Part shown: one piece after another, positions 12,397 through 23,982 of the stretch | Layout of the letters: each line of letters begins with the position of its first letter | Numbering within the stretch: position 1 is the stretch's first letter | Assembly: GCA_029945375.1 (NCBI GenBank) | Contig: CM057059.1 | Span: forward strand, 558,001-622,000 | Source: Agaricus subrufescens | Lineage: Eukaryota; Basidiomycota; Agaricomycetes; Agaricales; Agaricaceae | Direction of reading: 5' to 3' | Length of the DNA: 64,000 nt | Position numbers and translations under genes: made by a program | The notes under the pieces: generated by a model | Database searches by the model: none | What the model was told of the DNA's origin: nothing | What the model saw: only the letters and a program-made list of their open reading frames with translations

Positions 12397-12403
12397 TATA
12401 AAA
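12397..12403 (+). promoter_or_regulatory. TATA box of the GH16 gene
   Basis: TATAAAA, 42-48 bp upstream of the chosen ATG at 12445, a spacing that leaves a very short 5' leader. Confidence 0.5.
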
Positions 12404-12444
12404 CTAGTGCCATCTTGCACCGCGATAACAACGACCGGGTTCTG

Positions 12445-13607
12445 ATGACATTCTTCCTCAGGGTTCAGTTAGCCCCTTTCATCACTCTGCTACTGGCCAC
12501 AGCGTCGGTGCAGGCAGCTTGCGATACCTACGTTGTCAACGGAATATCTGGTGGTTTCACCAAGCGATTATTTGCAGATTTCTCGAATGTATCTCCTGGT
12601 GGTAATGCGGCGTCCCTACTCAGGTAACCATTTTACCCAAGCTTTGCAAGTGATTCCAATAACATACCTTCCTAACTAGCTCTTTCGGAATAAGCATCAG
12701 TTCTGACACCGTTGGCTCTACGCCGATACCAAGAACATCTGTTCCCTCCAACATAGCGTTGGGAACAGGCGCTTTGAATCTCAAAGTCTCCCGGTACTCC
12801 GGCAGCGGCGCAGTCCAAAGCGCCGAAATGGTCACACAAGATACTTTCAAATATGCTTCAGTTCGTACTTTCTTGAAATCAAGCAAGACTCCGGGTGTCG
12901 TCGAGGGCAACTTCTTCTATCGTGGGTCTCCTATTATCAAAAATAAAATTTGATGTTAAGGTTATTCAAGTGAACGACAATCAAGAAATTGATTGGGAGA
13001 CATTGACAAGTACTATATCTACTCCTAGTCAATGTGTTCCAGCTGGAATTTGGGCGACAAACCAGGTAAGTGACGACGAGAACATCCACTCTGGTATCGA
13101 TGCTATGTTGACAATTATGTTAGCGTGCATCTTCCAGTGCGCCCACAACGGACGCAACAATTCCGTTTACCTTTGATCCCACTGCGGACTTCCATGGTGC
13201 GTAAAATCGTTCTGCTCTCCCGAAGTTGCGTCGTGAAGCTGATATCAATATGTAGAATATCGTATTGATGTAAGTTCATCCACCTGTTAACAAAGGGACT
13301 CAGGGACCCACTCATTCATGAACTAAATAGTGGTCGTCAAACGCCACGGCTTTCTTTATCGATGGCCAACAAAAAGCTCGTTTTACACAAAATGTAACGT
13401 ACATACTCTTATTTCCACCTACCAGCTAACTAAATTGGTAATTAGGTTCCAACCCAAGCAGGACATTGGATCTGGAATGCTTGGAGCAGCGGTGACCCTT
13501 GTTGGTCAAACGGCCCTCCCACAGCGGATTCTATAACTCAGATCCGGTCGATCGAGATGTTTACCGGTTGGACTTCAACGGTCTCAGGGAATGTATGCAA
13601 TGCCTAG
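12445..13607 (+). CDS. Secreted glycoside hydrolase family 16 protein
   Basis: Exons: 12445-12623, 12680-12921, 12971-13065, 13124-13196, 13256-13269, 13331-13393, 13446-13607; 275 aa. N-terminal signal peptide (hydrophobic PFITLLLATASVQA then ACDTYV). Catalytic motif EIDWE at residues 146-150 fits the GH16 signature E-[IL]-D-x-E, with the outer glutamates as nucleophile and acid/base. The downstream blocks FTFDPTADFHEYRID and HWIWNAWSSGDPCWSNGPP are typical of fungal GH16 proteins of the concanavalin-A fold. It should act outside the cell on beta-glucans or mixed cell-wall glycans. Exon 5 is only 14 bp. Start is the ATG before the signal peptide. Confidence 0.92.
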
Positions 13608-13822
13608 GGACAACAAAGTCTCTCAAACCTTGGCAAGCGGAGATCAGGTATCTTCTGATGAAGGAATCTTAGGCAGTGAGAAAGTCCATTAGTCCCTTGA
13701 TGTCTATCTCCAAGTGCATCTAATCAAACGTTTTGATTGATAAGTAATAAACTGGAAATATATTTGTGCGACTGAATTTGTACATCTTTACGTATTGATG
13801 GCTTTACTTGGAATCCTCGACA

Positions 13823-15547
13823 ATGACCGAAAAATCATCCGATGCTCACACCTCGACTGGACCACCGGCATCGAGCTCTCCTACAACAAGAAGCTCAAAT
13901 ACCAATACAGCTAGTACAAATCCGTATTCATCACTCGCGAATGTGACCGCTTCTCAAGTACACGCACAATCCTACCAACCGTATACACACCTGAACTGGC
14001 AGAATGCATGGGCAATGAACTCTTTGTATAGTGGGGGCCCTTCTGCTACCCCCCAGAATGCCTTCTATGCTCAACAAGCTTACGCCCCATATCAGTCTCC
14101 ATACTATTCTACGCCAGTACTTCCTACACCTTTGACAAATGCTGGAGCTACCAATGTGACAACAGTAACGACAGAAGCGAAGGTTAAATCCAGAACTCCG
14201 TCACCTCCTCCGCCACAGTACGATCATTGGGACGAGGCTTTCCGAGCGTTTCTACAAAAAGCTGGATTGACGCAAACGCTGAAGGCTTTCGAATGTGACA
14301 TGCTCGTAATGAACTCCGATTGGGAGCAGACCGGCATTCAATTTGCTCTGGAGCATTTAGTAAAGGCGCTCAGTGTGTGTTTCTAGATCTCTTCGCGAGT
14401 ATAACCTTTTTCGATTCACACTGATTATTATTCAGACCACGAAAGAACTCAAGTCACAGAAAGGAAAGGCAAAAGAGTCGATTGATGAGTCCCTTGTAGA
14501 ACATAAAGAGGAGAGCGATGATCGATCCCTAGAAGAGAGAAAGCTGGATCATGTTCGCCTTGTTGATGGTGAAAAACCTCGGAGCCAGACCAGTGTGAGT
14601 ATGGTCTATGCGACCTTGGATATATTCAAACGCCTGTTCACTAGATCAACAAAGAAATTTCGACTTTCCTCGCCAAAAATAGGCTTCGTAACGATGCATC
14701 AAACCGAAGCGAATTCCTTCTAAGCCTCTCGGAGAAGCGAAAACAATTACAAGAGTTGGACGACCCCCCAGAAGACGATATCGTAGTTTCATCCTGCGCT
14801 CGGACAGATGCCCGGGTGTTTGATCGTGACGCGCAGATGAAGTACGACATCGCCAAAAACGATGAAGGACCGTTGCGTAGGACCAAGGCTAAGAAAGATG
14901 AGAAACACCCAGCATCGTCCAAGTTAAATATCCATACAGATTCCTCAGTCGCCTCAGATGGCGCGATTGTCGTCCCAAATGACCAAGAGTCACTTCCAAA
15001 AGATCATCCTGGCGTAGATGAACGTCTAGGCAATATCGAGTCACATCTAGCTGTCCGCTATGGTGAGACTCGCCTTCTTTATGATCTCACTGATCAATGT
15101 GAAACCCTCCCTCTCAACAGTTCCATCACCCCCTCGTACATTATGGGCGCGGCTCAAGTTTCTCGAGGATCACATTGTGAAACTAGAAAAGGATTATCCT
15201 CCTTGGGCAGCATTACATTTCAATCAGCCAAATCGAGGTGTAAGTAGCTTTTTTGCTTCGCTGAGGTAGAGGCAGCTCCAAGCAAAGGTACTAATGGACA
15301 TTCCTAGTGGCCTCCTCCACCTCGTGCAACGCCGATCATCGTCCCTCCTCACCTCCGCAGCTCCGACCCGGATACTTCATCAGCGACCAAGGCCAATGTG
15401 CCTGATCAACAGGGATCGTCTTCATCCTCGTTGCCTACCTTGGGCAATCAAAAGGCCCGGAATACAAAGTCCAGTCTACAGAGGGCTATTATGGAGAAGC
15501 TTGAAGTACAGCAGGCGATGGAGGAAAAAATGGATTCGAGTTCGTGA
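13823..15547 (+). CDS. Conserved fungal protein of unknown function with coiled-coil stretch
   Basis: Exons: 13823-14374, 14436-14594, 14645-15062, 15121-15239, 15308-15547; 495 aa, all joins in frame. The N-terminal third is low-complexity, rich in Ser/Thr/Pro/Tyr/Gln (YAPYQSPYYSTP type). Then come a more ordered block (HWDEAFRAFLQKAGLTQTLKAFECDM), a charged helical region (EISTFLARKNRLRNDASNRS, LSEKRKQLQEL), and a compact, apparently best-conserved block, VDERLGNIESHLAVRY then LWARLKFLEDHIVKLEKDYP and PPWAALHFNQPNRGW. The last block looks like a coiled coil followed by a Trp/Pro motif. No enzyme motif, signal peptide or membrane segment. I do not recognise the family; a nuclear or scaffold protein is plausible but unproven. 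Confidence 0.75.
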
Positions 15548-15953
15548 CACCATTCCGCGGTAGACCTTGGCGATTCCGGACTGCCGTCCCTCATCTGGTC
15601 ATCCTTTGATCGGGGTCTACTTTTTTGGATAGATTGTGTTCTTGGCTTCGTGCACGAGATTTCAAGGGATCTAAAGAAAGACTTTTGCGAAGCCGATATC
15701 TTCAGCTCTAATGATTCTCAAGAGAAACGACATCCGAAGCTTGGGTCGCCCAAAGTCGTATTTTAACGTATGACCTAACCATGTACGATTCCCTGGTTGC
15801 AAGCCAATATGATTCTCATTAAATATCAAACAACAATTTAACATACAAGGAATTTCTACCAGGCCGAGAATTCTTATGCATAGGTATGAAGATTTGCCTC
15901 TACTACAGCTCAGCTCCTGCTAGCTCGGAACATGGATGACTATGATAAGGATC
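15548..15953. other. Intergenic, no gene seen
   Basis: Shared 3' side of the convergent gene pair at 13823-15547 and 15954-16893. No open frame of note. Confidence 0.6.
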
Positions 15954-16893
15954 TCAGAAAGTCAAACGATTCATTCCTGAAACCACAGATTCCATCGTAT
16001 CCCTGACAGCACGGAATTTGTGAACCCCACATCGTTGACTCTCGATATGTTGGCACAGGGCACTCAGGGCACTGAACCTTGTGCGACATATGTTCAAAGG
16101 GCACAGATAAAACTTGCCCTGATGACGAGGACTCCCAAGATGTTGGTTGAGGCCAGCGAGCGTCTTAAAAGTGCCATGGCACAGGTAGCACTCATAGGTG
16201 TACCCGTTCCAGGCTAACTCCGTCGCAAAGTATCTGGTGTCGTCCTGAGAGCCAGGCCCTGTGATCATACGAGATGGGTCTGTGATGACATTGTTTCGGT
16301 CGAAGTCGCGGACTTTCTGGTTCACGTAACTGCGATTGATTCCCGAAACGCAGGTGCCAGATTCAAGATGACGTATCATGGCAGAAAAACTGACGAATGT
16401 CATGGTACAACCCTTATCACGACACTTGACGTTACTGGGCCGGTGGATGGAAGATTGGCGGTGCTGAGAGATAAACGGCAATTATTAACATCGAGATATA
16501 TGCAAATCAAAAGTACAATATCGAACTTACTGATTGTAGGTTACCTGCTGATTGAAACAAACGCCTGCAATCGGGACAATAAAAGTGTCGAGGAGATTGT
16601 CTATAATGCTCGTGGAGGCCGTACTCATTCGTGAAGAACTTGCCACATGGCCGACATCGGATATGGGCCGAGTCGTAGTGATCCTCGAGTTCATCATCGT
16701 CATCGAAGTCCTCGTTACAAAATCGGCAATAAGAATGGTACGGGCTTTGAATCCAGTGATTTTGTAAGTCATCCCAGGTCGCAAAGTCAATATCGCATTC
16801 GTCGCACACGTTGTGTGACGCGGAATCATTCAAGTGTTGGTTGTAGGCCGGCCACGTACGATAGTAGCGGTCGCAACGGTCACAGTAATACAT
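15954..16893 (-). CDS. Eight-finger C2H2-type zinc-finger protein, copy 1
   Basis: Exons (minus): 16893-16531 and 16463-15954 (121 + 170 codons, 290 aa). Eight Cys2-His2/C2HC fingers follow one another almost without linkers: CDRC, CDEC, CRFC, CRPC and CPDC starts, then CRDKGC, CYLC and CPLNIC, most with 12 residues to the first His and a short SxxH or SQRC end. The sixth and eighth use Cys for the last ligand. Between fingers six and seven is a conserved spacer (GINRSYVNQKVRDFDRNNVI) found unchanged in copy 2. No other domain. This expanded fungal family may bind nucleic acid or protein; the close packing with acidic fingers (EDFDDDDELEDH) speaks against plain DNA reading. Confidence 0.87.
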
Positions 16894-17476
16894 GACAGGC
16901 TAGGAGAAACGATGACAAGAGGTGTCGTCGTGGCTAAGTAGGACGTACCCTTGAAGAAGAAAGAGAAGAGAAAGAGAAGGGATGATGAAACAAGGGAAGG
17001 GACAAGTTGCCCTTTATCCGTTCGGTTAGCAGGTGAGCCACTTGTTTGCAGCATGCCTGGGCTCGAATCGCGCATTCGCGGTGCGTTTCGAAGACTTGGA
17101 CAGAGCAGGAGATCAAGCACGACTACGCAGCGTGCATGCTTATTAAAACCAAACATAGCCGCCTAAATATACACGGAAGAATCAGCCAACTTGGGTCCAA
17201 TGCCAGATTTATATTGAAGGACTTGCCAAAAGATAAAAAGACAACATTTAATATATATTTGATAGCAGAAAAAATCCAGGAACCGAGGGTCTCATACATA
17301 GCTGAGCACAGAATCGTCGCCACAACTATTGCTGATTCGATAGACAAAATCATTATATAAAAATTCGAGAAAAAATTCGAGGTAATTGAAGGTAACGCCG
17401 AGAACGTCGAGAAATGCTTGTATTCAAAAGACGGGGAGACGCAAGAAAACGGATAAAAGACGAGTTGATGACGACC
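16894..17476. repeat. Duplicated upstream flank with relic of an LSM gene tail
   Basis: Spacer between the two zinc-finger genes. About 17040-17110 resembles 18600-18660 (shared 'gtgcg(t/c)ttcga' and 'cagagc' blocks). At 17163-17210 (minus) the sequence ends in TCTTCCGTGTATATTTAG, close to the last codons of the LSM gene at 18729-18780, with a related 'ggcat(t/c)ggac' just before. The segmental duplication that made the zinc-finger pair thus seems to have carried the neighbour's 3' end with it. Confidence 0.45.
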
Positions 17477-18407
17477 TCAGAATGTCAAACGGTTCATCCC
17501 TGAAACCACTGATTCCATCGTTTCCTTGACAGCACGGAATTTGTAGACCCCACATCGTTGACTCTCGATGTGTTGGCACAGGGCACTCAAGGCACTAAAC
17601 CTTGTACGGCATGTGCTCAAAGGGCATAGATAAAACTTGTCCTGGTGGCGCGGGCTCCCAAGATGTTGGTTAAGGCCCGCGAGCGTCCTATAGGCGGTGT
17701 GGCATAGGTAACACTCATACGCGTTCCCGTTCCAAGAACGTTCCGTCGCATAATACCTGGTGTCGACTTGGGAGCTGGATCCGGTGATCATACGAGATGG
17801 GTCGGTGATGACATTGTTTCGGTCGAAGTCGCGGACTTTCTGGTTAACATAGCTGCGGTTAATGCCCGAAACGCAGTTGCCAGATTCGAGATGAAGGAGC
17901 ATGGCGGAAACGCTGACGAATGTCATGTTACAACCCTTGCCACGACACTTGACGTTACGGGGTTGGTGGGTGGAAGAATTGAGATGCTAGTAGACGAATG
18001 GCTGTTAATTTCGGGATGTATGCGGATCATATGCGATAACTTACTGCTCGGAGATTACTCGCTGACCGGAACAAACGATTGCAAGAGTCGCAGTAAAAGT
18101 GCACCTCCGATTGTCGGTAATGCTCGGTGAGACCAAGGTCATTCTTGAAGAACTTGTCGCATGGTTGGCACCAAATGTGGGCCGAGTGACAATGATCCTC
18201 TAGTTCTTCGTCGTCATCAAAGTGCGCACCACACTTTCGACAATAGAAGTGGCGCGGGCTTTGGATCCAATGTTCCCGTAGACCAACCCCAGTGGGGAAG
18301 TCTAGGTTGCAGTCGTCGCAGATGTTGTGATGCTGGGAATCATTCAAATGCTGATCGAAAGCGGGCCATGTGCGATAGGAGCGGTCGCAACGGGGACAAA
18401 AAGGCAT
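17477..18407 (-). CDS. Eight-finger C2H2-type zinc-finger protein, copy 2
   Basis: Exons (minus): 18407-18045 and 17986-17477 (again 121 + 170 codons, 290 aa). Same finger order as copy 1: CPRC, CDDC, CRKC, CQPC, CDSC, CRGKGC, CYLC, CPLSTC. The C-terminal half is much more conserved between copies than the N-terminal fingers: the spacer GINRSYVNQKVRDFDRNNVI is identical and the end (MESVVSGMNRLTF) too, whereas fingers two to four differ at many positions. The single intron lies at the same codon. This is a tandem duplicate in the same orientation. No stop or frameshift, so both copies look functional. Confidence 0.87.
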
Positions 18408-18728
18408 GATAGGCGAGAAGAGATGCAGTAAAGGGTGTGTCGTCGCGCGTAGAGCTGGCCAGTGAAGGAGGGAGAGGCAGTGGATGAGCCGAAGGAAGGA
18501 ATGCGTCGCCTCTTATTTATTGGTTGAATGACCCTGGGAAGCGACGGATGACTCGCCCATTTGAGATATGCCGCCTATTTTCGCGCCAATTTCAGTTTTC
18601 AAATTTCAGATTTGGGGTGCGCTTCGAGTAACCTCACGGCGCCTGGTAGCCGAGACAGAGCGCAGTGTGAGTGCACGCCTGGTGCACGCCTGGAATCATT
18701 GCATTTGATTATCAAGGCGCAAACCCGA
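18408..18728. other. Upstream flank of zinc-finger copy 2
   Basis: Promoter side of the zinc-finger gene and 3' flank of the LSM gene. About 18600-18660 is related to 17040-17110. No gene seen. Confidence 0.5.
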
Positions 18729-19063
18729 CTAAATATACATGGACGAAGGGGAGTCCGATGCCGCGAACCAGCGACCAGGCGCCTCAATAGAGGCGATAAG
18801 TTTCCAGGGGACCATCACAAGGCTCACATAACGACCTTGTGGGATTTTATCAGAGCCATCAATTCTACAGCGGTGACGATGAGGCAAAGTGGTAGACAGA
18901 ATGGTAAAGAAAATGACCTGTATTCTTCTGCATTGGTAAGGATGATGTTAAGAGGTTTGTCCGTTCCAGCAAAGGTACCAATCAGAATGCGGTTGTCTGT
19001 TGTTGAAATCCGGATAGGCTGGCAGAGAAGGGATTTCAGTTTTGCAATGGAAGAAGACGACAT
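18729..19063 (-). CDS. LSM-domain protein, Naa38/LSMD1-like (NatC subunit)
   Basis: Exons (minus): 19063-18918 and 18864-18729; 93 aa. Sm1 motif: SLLCQPIRISTTDNRILIG followed by TFAGTDKPLNIILTNAEEYR. Sm2 motif: GRYVSLVMVPWKLIASIEA. The Sm2 part, with MVPW..IASIE, matches the LSMD1/Naa38 type (auxiliary subunit of the NatC N-terminal acetyltransferase) better than the classic spliceosomal Lsm proteins, which end in RG-type Sm2 motifs. Lsm8 is the main alternative. Start is the ATG before SSSSIAKLK; the same frame is open further upstream but without a supported start. It is followed 127 bp upstream by the next minus-strand gene's stop. Confidence 0.82.
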
Positions 19064-19190
19064 GGCTGATGTGACATGACAAGTCACGAAACCAGAAACC
19101 GATCCTTCGTGGTAACCCGGGTGAAAATCATAAATTAAGGTGAGTAAAAAGCTAGCAACGCAAATTAACCCAACATCAAGGCGACAAAAA

Positions 19191-20588
19191 TTATACAAAA
19201 GTAATGTCCTCAACTCTCCCACCATCCGCCAATCTCAAAGCCACAATTTGAGTACTCAAACTCGAATATCCATTTCCGACAAATCCAACAGCCCTCCTAG
19301 CCAATTCAACGTCCAAAGCAACACCGAAATCATTCTCGCCCCTCAATTTCACGCTCTGCGCATCACTGCTCTGCAATACGCGAGTCATCGGACCACCGGG
19401 CCAGCGATTCCATCCTGCCCATATTTCGTTCATGAGGGTAGTCCGTAGTTTGTAGAATTGCACGTAAACCAATGGGTGGTCGATTGCACCATCGTGTAGA
19501 ACATAGAGAGTATGTACTTCGGGGTGTTTTTCAGCCTGGACTCTTACTGCAGAGAGGATGCGGCGAAGAGAGGGATAACAGTGCATCAATATCGAGGTGC
19601 TGTTCGAAATATCCAGAGGGGGTTGGAGAACAGAGCCCTGTAATTCCGGCAGCGTTGCCCAAGTCGTAAACCCTGTCGCGTTTTCCTTGGATAAAGATTT
19701 ACAATGACTTTCAAAATCACCTGCATCACATAATTAAGTTGCTACAATGGCTTGCCATAATGTGATGGAACTACGTACCCCTTCGAAGATGAAGAGCAAT
19801 ATAATCTTCCCCAGTGGTAGACGAAGATGTCGCACGGAGATTGAGTTCCGTCTGAGCACGGTGAGTGAGATTAAGAATAGACCCCGACCATTCAAAATGA
19901 TTTTGAAGATATGCAGAAAATGTGGGCCAAATAGGGCGTATTCCCGGACTAGCTAAGAAACTATAAAGTTTAAAGAATTAGTACTTGGCGGCCGTGCGGA
20001 ACCAAGGTCTACATACTTCCAGTTGAATATCCAATCATGCACCAACACACATGGTAAGTCCCCATTCAGGACATCTAGAGCATGTTGCCATTGCTCCTCG
20101 TGTGCGTCTGTCCCAAGTGTGACGTGTTGTATTTCATCCACTCGACAGACTTGGTGGAAGATATTCGTGGTAATACTATCCTTCGTGACGCCAGGAAGAA
20201 AAGCGCTCAGGGGAACATAAGACGTCTCTCCTCGGGGCCGCCAAACAAATGGATGATATGCATAAGTACGCTTGGTTGCTAGGGCAAGATTATGGTAAAG
20301 TAGAATATCTTGAACCTGTTGCATGAATGCGACGACGCTCATAGTAATACACACAACACTTACTTGGTTGTTGAACCCAGCCCCTCTTAATTGCTTGAAC
20401 GCTACGAATCTAGGCTTTCCTCCCTTCAACTGAAGCCCAACTGTCTCTCGAGAATCGCTAAACTCTTGGGCCTTGAGTCCGTTGTAGAATGCGTAGGGCG
20501 GCCGAGCATTAGTATAAAGATAGGCTAAAAACAGGGATATAGGTAAGGCGATCAGCGAAAGCCGGCAAAGTGATTTTCTAGATAGCAT
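19191..20588 (-). CDS. O-fucosyltransferase-like type II membrane protein
   Basis: Exons (minus): 20588-20364, 20315-20017, 19960-19779, 19720-19191; 411 aa. A short cytoplasmic start (MLSRKSLCR) precedes one signal anchor (LSLIALPISLFLAYLY), as in Golgi glycosyltransferases. The donor-binding motif HLRRGDFESHC at residues 232-242 is that of GDP-fucose protein O-fucosyltransferases. FKQLRGAGFNNQ near residue 65 matches the glycine-rich start of the fold, and the end (GVALDVELARRAVGFVGNGY, SSLSTQI) matches the late conserved block of the family. Predicted to transfer fucose, or a related sugar, to protein or glycan in the secretory pathway. Acceptor unknown. Confidence 0.85.
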
Positions 20589-22704
20589 AGCAGCAAAGAA
20601 TCATAGTCTGAGCGAAGGAATCAGAAATGACCCTGCACTTCCCTGCCAGGACCATTTATTAATTGATTTAAGTTTATTCGCCATTCAAAGTATAAGTCAT
20701 CGGCACACATGCCGCTATGCAATCAGTGTGCCGCATTGATTTCCCGAACCTCCGCAATACCTTATTTATTATGGTATATCAGAAATTGGTTGATGTTTCA
20801 TTGCCTAGACCAGAGGTAGACCGGTCCGTCTATTTGTAGATTGAAGATACTCATTTACCACGAGTGTAAACATAGACTACATGCACTTGCATAGCACACA
20901 CGCCAAGAGCTGCTTGAAATCCAGGATTTTTTCCTAGTTCAGCCGTCGGAGCCCTCGAGAGCCCACTGAAACACATGCTCCTTGACTTATGGATCACCAT
21001 ATACCAACAACACATTTACAGTTGACATCTACAACAACACATCCTCCCTCGAAAGCTCTGACTTTGACCTCCTAGCATGTGAAAGCTGAAGATGTCGAAG
21101 AAGAACAAATAACCGGGGTAATTATCATGAGGTCCATCTGTCCTACATTTGACACAGCTCTGGCAGATACATCTATGATACCATGGCTCATAACACACAC
21201 GTGTTTGCCTGTCCCCTCCGAACCCTAAATAGTCCTAACAAATTCCAATGGTATCCCACGTGCATTTTTGTAGACGAACTCTATCAGCAGAAATTGGTTA
21301 AGTCGAAAATTCAAGTTCCTAGTCTAAACCAAAGACCAAACAGCGCGGTGGCTAAAACAATAAGTATGCTACCGGTGTGATCGTTTGCGCCACAGGCCTT
21401 GCCACATTTTCACCGTTATCGAGACTTGACCTGATGTAGCATTCGAGATACCGCCGCCTCACTCGAGTTTCAGCAACCCAGAGTTTTCTGACCTACTTCG
21501 TGCTCGTTTAACCAGGTAATTCAGTGGAGAACGGCCCACTTCTGATTGCAATCTCCTTCTTTTCCCGTAGCCTTGCAATTTCAAAAACACAAGCACCCGA
21601 ATCGGTGAACGGAAAAAGTAAACCTCCATACCAGAAGGAGTGGCTGATATTACGGCCCAACGACACAGGGTTTCTTGACTAAGTTTTCTCGGTACAGGGA
21701 CAAGTCAGGAGGGGTCACTCTGGGGTCACTGAACCTTATTCAGGAAACTACCTGCAGATATCTCCGAGCCTCAATGCGAGAAGCGATCCCGGGTTCCTTA
21801 GACTTGATTTCCCTTCTGAAAGAAAAAAATGGATAAATCCGCCGATCAGTCGTGCTATTTCAGAGTTTTGGTTGACTCACCTTTTCCTTGGCACAGAACA
21901 AAAAACAAATCCTGAAACGTGGATACCGTGCTTCATGTATCCATACTCAGCCATTCTGACGCCACACAACGACCAAAATCGACCCAAGATAAAGATCAAA
22001 GTCACGATGGATGTTCGGCTGCATTGCAGGTGACATCAAGCTTCCCAAGCTTCCAGTCAAAACAAATCTCCCGCATGCATCGATCGATCATGCGTGCCCC
22101 TGCATGACATAACGTTACATTCAACAGCATTTTAACCACTTACGAAACGTCAGATAATGGCCACACATCGTCAACGGTGAGAAGAATGCATGATTGCTCA
22201 TATCAAGAACATACTAATCATTATCGCATATCTCCTTCAGTCGCATCTTGCGAACCAAGGACACCTAGTGATCACCATACCAAACACCGAGTATTCAACA
22301 CAAAGCATAGTTCGAAAACAGCAATCTAGAGGGTCCAGAATACAGGGTAACAGCGAAGTTATAGAGATTGTCCTTTCCGCTACCCCAACCTGGGTCTATA
22401 AATTAGCGGATGGTAGTCAATCAGCTTTGGCAACAGAGCATACACAACATACGAATATTCGCCACAAGTCTATATTTAGCCCAAAATTCAAATAGATAGT
22501 TTGTGCACCGTTCGACAATTTCCCCCTTAGTGAGTCCAGTCCAGGAGCGAGGAAAATTGTGTTCTTATCCTTAACTCAAATGCACTGGCTCGTACACGCG
22601 AATCGGCGCGAATGATAAAGAAAGAGTTGGGGTGACAATGTTTTCTTCCAGTTCGCCTTTCGTCTTCTTCTCGACAATTTCATCAAACAACGAACTTGCG
22701 CATT
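20589..22704. other. 2.1 kb intergenic region, nothing identified
   Basis: No open frame here has family features or a splice-supported extension, and I see no repeat with a partner inside the window. It contains a short palindromic stretch around 22075-22100 (cgatcgatcatgcg). It serves as the upstream region of the fucosyltransferase gene and the 3' flank of the kinase gene. A fast-evolving or non-coding gene cannot be excluded. Confidence 0.5.
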
Positions 22705-23982
22705 CTAGGAAATTGCAATCATATCCGCTTTGAAAAGTCGTCTTCTTCCATCATTACATTTCTTCAAATATTCTCGCGCACGTTCTTCAAACACTTCGCA
22801 TCCATCAAAAATATCCTTAGGCAATTTGTCTTTCCTCTGGTCCCAAGGTTTCACGTCAATGCTCTCGCAACGATCCAAACACACCAGTATCATCCCAAAG
22901 CTATACGCATCGGCTAACAATGGGTCCAGACACTCGCCTCTCAGAATCTCTGGTGCGGAGAACGGACGAGTACCAGGGTGAATTTGTTCGATTTTGGGTG
23001 GATACGATCCCGAAGAATTAGGGTGACGTCTCTCGAGGAATGTGAATGGATCAATGGGTTCATCATCTGGCGATTTGAACACAGAATCCGCAGACACAGA
23101 ACGACCAAAATCAAGGAGTTTGATGGTGTCTGATTCGTATGTTACCTGTATATTCAACAGGGAAATGTCGCCATGACTGAGCCGATATGAATGCAGATGC
23201 GTTAACCCATCCAAGAGTTGATTGTGATAATCAATCTTCTTCTCCCTCGTCATCGGCGGACGCGCAATAATGACATCGTACAGCGTCCGACCATCCACAT
23301 ACTCCAACACCATCCCAACATTCTCCAACGAGCCTAAAAACGCGCATATGTTCCTATGGCGCTCAATCATTGTATACACTCTGAGCTCTGCCAGGAACTG
23401 AACAGTGACATCCGAGGCATTCGACTGCATTTCGCCATTGACTTCCAGTTGGATGACATCCGGCTTCTTGACTATGCATTTAAATAGCTCCGATGCTGAT
23501 CCGTGAGCGATTGGACTAATGCTAGCCGTCGGGTTGGGTGGAGCAGAGTAGGCAGTGGGTGTAGGGAAGGAGAAGATCGACGTTGGATGTCGAGGGGGAA
23601 TGTAGATAGGAGACGGGGGAGGGGTCATGGAGACTGTATGAGGAACTTGGTCGACGCCATGCTGATAGTCGTATATTGGCGGCTCTATGGCCGTGGTCTC
23701 AGAGGACAACGAAGGGGAGGTGAATGTATTCGTTATAGGCTCCTCTTCCTCATCCATCTCAACTGTATAGGCACGCCATCTAAACATTTTGACACGTTAC
23801 CAGCAAGGGAAGGACAACGCACCCATCCACCAGTTTTTTTTCGATGTCAGTGTCACTCTCTTAATTTGCATGGACTTTTTCCGAGTAACAACCGGCTTTA
23901 CAACAGTGGGGGTCATTTGTATGTCCATGGGATTGGGGGATGTGGGTATTGACCCACTAAAAGGGTGAAAATTGGAATGCAT
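22705..23982 (-). CDS. Atypical protein-kinase-fold protein
   Basis: Exons (minus): 23982-23823 and 23762-22705; 405 aa. The N-terminal 140 residues are Ser/Thr/Pro-rich and look disordered. A kinase-like domain follows: helix C region (FLAELRVYTMIERHRNI), hinge (GMVLEYVDGRTL), catalytic loop HGDISLLN at 250-257, metal-binding DFG at 271-273, and an APE-like motif (SAPEIL). The catalytic loop lacks the usual Lys two residues after Asp (Ser instead) and has HG rather than HR. No convincing glycine-rich loop or VAIK lysine is visible before helix C. HGD[IL]S-type kinases are common in fungi. Active kinase or pseudokinase cannot be settled. The intron (23763-23822) was chosen because other junctions give stops. 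Confidence 0.78.

Noticed and set aside
23785..23787. ATG at 23787 as start of the kinase gene
   Set aside because: Splicing 23823 to 23762 joins an upstream exon in frame and removes this ATG; a start at 23787 remains a weaker alternative.
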